The notes under the pieces: model-generated | The model's database searches: none | Told to the model about the DNA's origin: nothing | What the model saw: only the letters and a program-made list of their open reading frames with translations | Assembly (NCBI GenBank): GCA_030426245.1 | Contig: JAUHYZ010000002.1 | Location: 62,001 to 126,000 of the forward strand | Direction of reading: 5' to 3' | DNA length: 64,000 bases | From: Alphaproteobacteria bacterium | GTDB taxonomy: Bacteria; Pseudomonadota; Alphaproteobacteria; Sphingomonadales; Sphingomonadaceae | Shown here: positions 62,601-64,000 of the stretch, one piece after another | How the letters are laid out: every line of letters starts with the position of its first letter | Numbering within the stretch: the stretch's first letter is position 1 | Program-made: the position numbers and the translations under genes

Positions 62601-64000
62601 TGGCGGCGTTGGTCGCTTCACAGCCGCGCGCACTTCGTCGCTGGGTGAGATTGGTGGCGGCGTTGCGTCCAACTCCGCAGCGCTCATTGCCAGCGCTGCA
62701 ACGCGCAGCGCGATAGAGGGCAGCAGCTTCGGCGATAACTTCGTCGCTGGCCTTCCCGATGTGATCGGCCAGGCAGTGGGGAGGGCACTAGCGAACAGCT
62801 CATCCTCTTCCCGTGCGCCGGAAAATCTTATTCCCGATGCATTCTATGACACGCCAGATCAGACTCTTAGGGCGCAGCTGGGCGCAAATCCAAGTGCCAG
62901 AAAATCTGTTCCGGCGGGCCTATCTATCGCCGAAAAGCTCGCCTTTGCGGACAGCCCAATTGATCCGAGCGAATCCGTTGCGAACCTACAATCAATTGAA
63001 ACAGGGCGATTGCGTCGCTCGTTCACGCCGGAAACTGGTTCAACAACCATTGCTACCGGAGCAACTGCATCTGAAGTCCACTTGTTCAATGACGAGATGC
63101 AGGCTCCAATCTCAGCATACGTGGCTGGTGCGCGTGAGGGACGGTACGACTTGACCGTTAGTGGACTGGCGCAAGCGATTATCGATGGCACAATCGCTGG
63201 TGGATACGACGCAAATTTGGCTCCTGCGACCAATCTAGGGGCACTGATCGATTGGATTTCAGCAGGGAACGAGGCGCCCAGAGGAACGATTTCTATAACC
63301 CGGGAGACATCTGCGCTTGAGTCTGACTTGGGAAATGCGGCAATGCATCCCGCTGGGACGGCCGTCTACCATATTTTCCCATCGCCCATAGACACAAAAA
63401 ACACACTCGAGATTCTAGCGAACGAGAATCCGACAGCTGCAAAGATCGGCACCTATGCTCCTTTAGCGCTTAGTGTCGGATCACTTACAGCCAGGGGAAC
63501 CGCAGCGGTCGCACCGCGCGTGATTTCTAGATTAGCGCCTACCTCTGCAGGCCACACTATTGGAACCCATGAATTTGTCGGCCCACTTATAGGCAGGTCC
63601 GGATTCCGTACGACTTCAGAATTCGCTGATGCGGTCGGTGTGCGATATCAAAAGTACGTTGATGAAGCCTTTGTCATCGCGGAGAGGGCTGAAGCGAATG
63701 GCTTACTGACAGGTCTTCGCAATACACGGGTCGGCAAAGAAATGGACTTGATTAGCTCTCGTCGACTTAGAGCATATTTGCGCTCAGAGGGGATCCCGGA
63801 AGGGCCGAATAGTCTCGTGCAAATGAACCGCTGGCTGCGTGATCCGCTTGGTTCAGGTGCCTATGTTAGGCCCGACGTCCATATACCAGCTGCGGGCCGA
63901 ATTTTTGATGCGACGATTGCTGCTAAGAGCTACAATAGCAGACAGATTACACGTTTTGGACAATACTCAAACGGTGACTTGATTACTTTGGTTCGTCCGG
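50689..64000 (+). CDS. Giant RHS/YD-repeat protein with LysM, inserts and C-terminal cargo; 3' end outside window
   Basis: One frame is open from ATG 50689 (GAGGGG upstream; ATG 50671 is an alternative) to the window edge, at least 4,437 residues, with no stop on reading every codon. The N-terminus (NAATGNLLISQQDEFLVGLG) matches the known start of large LysM-RHS proteins. Residues about 60-1230, 2030-2080 and 2350-3740 are RHS/YD repeats (FTYDAEGRV, YEYDAAGNL types) that fold into a hollow shell. They are interrupted by Ala-rich helical inserts (about 1240-2030 and 2085-2345). A LysM domain (3750-3799) and a PYDPNGALGD linker follow, then Gly/Ala-rich hydrophobic repeats (3845-4037) and a C-terminal cargo-like region of lower GC. 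No classical signal peptide is seen. It may be a polymorphic-toxin/effector-type protein; delivery route and cargo are unknown. Confidence 0.93.
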   Translation, partial: MVAIFTGAGAGFQRGSANILGGAGQLGTSSLGRATEGVSVNAATGNLLISQQDEFLVGLGPDAGISRTYNSLQDAADGDNGDNWQQSTTRRLFGLTGTLGSAGSTINRLSADGSVITYEWDAAASFYVTSQGAGAFDTLTENAGVWTWTDGDSQVTETYEAHGSDNWRITARADQDGNTLTFTYSGDKLDKVTTADGGWTQYVWTGSNITEIVTGYTDLATSTAETLTRVRYAYDGSGRLASVTTDLSPDDSSVADGETYAVSYTYDGASNRVASIAQSDGSLLAITYDGSGRVETLTQTVASGVTRVTTLTYGTNYTQVTAPDGTLSRLDYDTAGQLTKITAPPAVSVATPQETSFAYDGDGNVISVTDGNGNVTQYDHDANGNVILVTDANGNTAERSYDSANRLITELTYGLDEGGVSAAQYMQYAYDSEGHLRFAVDAAGHVMEHEYTAAGQLLRTIRYPEHAYSVGPAAISEAGMESWVGGLADLSSVQITQNSYDARGGVISTTSYGAADASGAPLTSEGVTTSYNIFDQAGRLLERHAEGQASETFVYDGMGRLVASTDVHGGTTTIVFDDANTTTTVTTALGYSTVSTFNKAGELISTSDSGARTAGGTSTYAYDPSGQLRIVSDASTRTSYIHYDDAGRNVADVNHLGEITEYRYDAGNRVIATVSYATPLSAAALAILADPNNTAELSSLLPAASASDIWSWNVYDDGGRLIQAIDNLGSTVAYEYDASERLVRTTAYANQLGGTQLDGFKIEPPAAQVLPASDTADAVTRSFYNEAGQLVAVLDGEGYLTETIYDAAGQAVQSIAYATPTLQADRASGSLATLRDHVDTSSVADRTSHSVYDGQGLLRFCVNALGGVTGYEYDAAGNLIKSTVFAAQIDPSDYTYDAVKVAISADSADRTSWTVRDSAGRAAFTVAADGGVTGFTYDAEGRVTKSIAFANLYDTATEPTLGTISSWADGSPQANDAENRVSRSFYSERGELLYSVDPLGYVTGFTYDAEGRVLAQTAYGGSGVTVNDATTIGGLESLLGGIVGTITTTTTYDAAGRVATTSDGEGFVTRKVYDALGQLVEVHRADGTAGEVTTRYSYDGAGRVVEQVSAFGSADAITAQFAYDGLGNQVSTTDPNGNVTNYAYDRLGQLRTVTDARSGVTSYSYDTFGNVVKVTDARGKSSYSYYDLLNRLIATRDAEGYVTRTSYNRFGEVTSTDRFTDPVAGAGETGLVYFNEEDLPPEASTPLDYANYLQTLADAADAQATNAEADAAQAATDAAAAAQAAADADADVADIEAQLVAAGGGDLTALSAQLVTAQAAAVAAHQAADAAEAIAAPLRPQANQLRNDADAAQAAADALYAQAAAAAADATLAAADVAAAAQAITDANAVVAAIEAQITALGGDGSVSLQSERSAALADMDAWLSGREDWLRDAENDVNQQLVRNANGDEEDELESIRYALFRERNVARDLEQLSNSSSNLTKKAAYINHVFDQFTWEAFNFGGDRTAALANPSAWLADRKAQLENWIDGFIVLDGIGGSSDFDNTYDEMQESWVRVVGALYDLDNGTYSTGWPDGWGWGNEIRDLYNDLKADPTDLPNLNHTTQHASDYRAGLAINAYFDVLDEIGEFVNSPLVVLGTQLAVAEADVDAAEAAEASAQAALSAANAAASQLAADADQAQDDADGFHALVTQFLNANPSVAAADVAAQAAADADATVASLEAQIEAILDPGAVDFETERAAALADMDTWLDDREDWLDAAQQAVQQNVLSGTNGAEENELRALRDALDHEKIVARDFGNLSSSSSNLAKKAAYINFVFDQLTWDANNLANVRSSALANRADWLADRRTSLENWIDGLIVLDGIGGSGRIDNTYEEMQESWITVTAGIYDLDNSTYSTGWPSNNGIGELYDDLQVDPNDLPNLNPTSQHAADYRANLSINAYFDVLDEVGTPLPYSTVSPLQSLMDELGLAQADAVQAHCQAGQAQTAANAAQALAVQLRVEADQAQDAADDALAYAQGGSAPVNRDNFVLLDAADLGDSATTYFSYDKLGRTTQKVDAEGFVETYAYDAFDQLTALSRYSTSVYELDGSGTHPDVVAAYNVASSLQTQANNLAADAAAAHALAQTRQEAADDLADAIPPLQSIVNTEQSQVNSLASQLANHPVADVFDDPLQYLQAYRAEVVQEVSYWQSVASSTSTSDPMYYEYWALYDFYVDLRNSVDAEIASVQANNPLSSQGEQWVMEGANLTQTQINSYNSLLNSYNNALDDLDEAQDDLSAAQTAANNAQTLASNTLADAQDLDDQAADKQTDANQALADAQALEAYYESLEADGLPEFETSELGAQAESAFEYDNRGQLIQSTDAAGFYETYAYDGYGRQTSVTAKSFTDAIAAGGTTLYSYDKRGLLVSETLPIQAQNSNGVDQGAIVNRYEYDERGNLIRKIEADGLSEARTTEYAYDDLDRLIAKTSDARATYDADTHQLASASFHAVAAMEYDANGNVTRRVNADGSTVLYFYDELDRKTVEIDEVGFYTAHEYDENGNVVSTKAYETALTAAQKGTAGGSDTAAPSAPSGTYRETTFAYDDLNRLSSSSVNPVLSGEWSGTSWVSSTSALVTQYEYDQFGNVVRVVDPNGNATFSYYDMLGRKVAQLDSGSYLTKWTYDSEGNVLSETRYANRFGGTPTVDHVPLITDSADDRVTSYQYDLVGNRTSEARSNVKVHNGSGGTNTVTSTIEYTYNGLGQVLTKEEATGDLIEYEYDAGGRLASETRPEFANFNGQTVSPQLDYSYDGIGNLVRMAEGKSGDLRVTRYAYDQSGLLTSMTDAAGNTHTYFYDDAGNRVIDQYQRTNSSGATSTEAVLRRYDALGQVTYQVIATKNGGNWTKGDVANIEYGAFGQVLRSGTNGLWQQENKYDDAGRLIASNAGDGLWKHFGYDKNGNQTITIANGGVNLAGKTFNQALAMVGQTKVIATFVEYDARNLAVEIVEEDREISTTSTIDLTTSRTYNAFGEVTSETDALGYTTDFKYNTMGRLIEKKSPQVEVVSESGVSSTQRPTEKFYYDASGRMVAQRDANGNVTKMTLLAGTGYGGGEALVTQVTQPGNATVTTGFDVHGDARKITDQIGRVTTQSFDDMGRLEQVSRPGGVTEHYAYDELGQQIKHWNSVLGSGEKELTDYDRQGRIVASRAYGGEVTTTSYQWSTGSSTNAIGNFGGWITSVQKDGQNQVTAADLFGRQVDSDFTYDAAGRLIQDDTDPNVAGQINYQYYNTGKLKYKQETDFVTREIEYGLYLDTSAKEAWFSYDEMGRLRTEKLTTSKIENFYFDPGTGDPTDAGWASPDLGQTYQESVATYDAMGRLIRVTDDYGDLDKSWKYDANGNVRKIETEYRMFTGRDTFSSSLTNLVEWYRYDALNRVTLSKGDLVSGSIVRGADGIEMTYDAAGQRKTSQTGAASKEHYTYNDLGLVTQVHIGSPTGTARVSSSYDGLGRLNGQIERDAGGNVVFERFDIQYNARNQVLREKSRVHQDTGDWIYNHTVNHYNDTGYSSSGSDPALISGSNSTGSSSGDLLYFSRTKSWVNGSVVGGTGTPGYGSSADNSLTDAVSKYYYDWHETKGYLQSSTVTTNQFGTGSTSHEYDGAGNIVDADRTLGAYGGANNYRYATDAYGQVIEREEYNDTEPFTEYYLPRTHTYRFGGREIGIVSNDGTENVDYATLIGHRDDTGSGTYRYGSATPTVYADFDSNHVTMAGGAQEETPGIYTAVGGENLQTVAQAVWGDAGLWYRLAEVNGLSAGTQLNAGQRLVIPNGVAGIHHNAGTIKPYDPNGALGDISPPHAAPPKPANDNGCGAFGKILVAAIGIAVTVIAPINGGWLAQIGNGLLGNVASQGIGLATGVQDSFNFKSLALTGVASGVSVGLNEAGLFGGTTGSAFEAGKLGIQSGTVDAALSSIASGAISQGIGVATGLQSKFSWAGVAAAGVAGGVGRFTAARTSSLGEIGGGVASNSAALIASAATRSAIEGSSFGDNFVAGLPDVIGQAVGRALANSSSSSRAPENLIPDAFYDTPDQTLRAQLGANPSARKSVPAGLSIAEKLAFADSPIDPSESVANLQSIETGRLRRSFTPETGSTTIATGATASEVHLFNDEMQAPISAYVAGAREGRYDLTVSGLAQAIIDGTIAGGYDANLAPATNLGALIDWISAGNEAPRGTISITRETSALESDLGNAAMHPAGTAVYHIFPSPIDTKNTLEILANENPTAAKIGTYAPLALSVGSLTARGTAAVAPRVISRLAPTSAGHTIGTHEFVGPLIGRSGFRTTSEFADAVGVRYQKYVDEAFVIAERAEANGLLTGLRNTRVGKEMDLISSRRLRAYLRSEGIPEGPNSLVQMNRWLRDPLGSGAYVRPDVHIPAAGRIFDATIAAKSYNSRQITRFGQYSNGDLITLVRP
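54943..55569 (+). repeat. First copy of duplicated domain inside RHS insert A
   Basis: About 209 residues (protein positions 1419-1627) beginning DMDAWLSGREDWL and ending YFDVLDEIG. Over half of the residues match the second copy by eye, including KKAAYIN, FVFDQ/HVFDQ, ENWIDG, VLDGIGGS, MQESW and GTYSTGWP. It is flanked by Ala-rich helical spacers rather than by YD repeats. The domain was not recognised. Confidence 0.85.
55921..56535 (+). repeat. Second copy of duplicated domain inside RHS insert A
   Basis: About 205 residues (protein positions 1745-1949) starting DMDTWLDDREDWL. It aligns end to end with the first copy, with a four-residue deletion near the STGWP segment. The ~350 bases between the copies encode Ala/Asp-rich helix. 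Confidence 0.85.
56935..57715 (+). other. RHS insert B, Ala-rich coiled-coil segment
   Basis: About 260 residues (positions ~2083-2343) with no YD repeats, rich in Ala, Asp, Gln and Asn, with heptad-like hydrophobic spacing (for example NALDDLDEAQDDLSAAQTAA), suggesting a helical hairpin. A central part (YWQSVASSTSTSDPMYYEYW) is less repetitive. YD repeats resume at residue about 2344 (FEYDNRGQL). Confidence 0.75.
61936..62085 (+). other. LysM domain within the RHS protein
   Basis: Residues about 3750-3799: IYTAVGGENLQTVAQAVWGD, then an LAEVNG core and QLNAGQRLVIPN, the LysM signature (Y.V..G..L..IA....G....L...N......L..GQ.L.IP). It would bind peptidoglycan or anchor the pre-cargo region. 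It replaces the usual RHS-core DPxG boundary. Confidence 0.85.
62818..64000 (+). other. C-terminal cargo-like region of the RHS protein (truncated by edge)
   Basis: From about residue 4044 the chain loses YD repeats and the codon usage becomes AT-richer than the shell. The last visible part contains SGAYVRPDVHIPAAGRIFDA and then TIAAKSYNSRQITRF, a spacing of acidic residues and a lysine that could suit a PD-(D/E)xK-like nuclease core. This is weak evidence; the domain is incomplete in the window. Confidence 0.45.

Overview
The window looks like a chromosomal (or large-replicon) segment of a GC-rich alphaproteobacterium, most probably a sphingomonad (Novosphingobium/Sphingobium-like). This is an inference from codon and base composition, the TonB-dependent receptor style, and the density of aromatic/terpenoid-type catabolic genes. 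No rRNA, tRNA, CRISPR array or insertion sequence was recognised.

Positions 1-11.7 kb: the 3' part of an aldehyde dehydrogenase gene, two tandem SDR dehydrogenases and an NTF2/SnoaL-like protein; then an ABC exporter (ATPase, double-FtsX permease, membrane-fusion protein); then a three-subunit molybdenum hydroxylase (FAD, 2Fe-2S and molybdopterin subunits) whose cistrons overlap by ATGA and which is followed by a small MoaD/ThiS-like protein.

Positions 11.7-42.4 kb: a catabolic supercluster. It holds two spinster-like MFS transporters, an NHL beta-propeller protein, a second aldehyde dehydrogenase, an HSL-type esterase, SnoaL-like proteins (one a fusion of three domains), two DUF6282-type metal hydrolases (one secreted), an HpaI-type aldolase, a GMC oxidoreductase, two cupin proteins, two Baeyer-Villiger monooxygenases of different subfamilies, an aldo/keto reductase, a carboxymuconolactone decarboxylase (CMD) family protein, an SDR, a TonB-dependent receptor, an EthD-like protein, a Rieske oxygenase alpha/beta pair and a ketopantoate-reductase-like enzyme. 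Two paralogous MarR regulators of the HpaR/HpcR type sit inside it. A 12-bp near-palindrome (ideal form TTAACATGTTAA) occurs in at least seven promoter regions here, with a weaker eighth copy before a second CMD gene at 50.4 kb. This suggests that the dispersed genes form one MarR-controlled regulon for uptake (TonB receptor, MFS) and stepwise oxidation of an unidentified cyclic substrate.

Positions 42.6-50.4 kb: an apparent operon with a small secreted/anchored protein, a sodium:solute symporter, a 39-residue one-helix membrane protein that is easily overlooked, an aspartate-transcarbamylase-like enzyme, a glutamine-dependent asparagine synthetase homologue and a HAD phosphatase-like protein. 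It is followed convergently by an N-carbamoyl-amino-acid amidohydrolase-like M20 enzyme and the second CMD protein. The combination suggests uptake and carbamoyl/amide metabolism of an amino-acid-like compound.

Positions 50.7-64.0 kb: one uninterrupted reading frame of at least 4,437 codons that runs off the right edge. It encodes a giant RHS/YD-repeat protein. The YD shell is interrupted by long Ala-rich helical inserts, one containing a duplicated domain of about 205 residues. A LysM domain, a Gly/Ala-rich hydrophobic stretch and a compositionally distinct C-terminal region with toxin-cargo character follow. The inserts and cargo, together with the carbamoyl/asparagine-synthetase cluster and the shared operator, are the most unusual features of the window.
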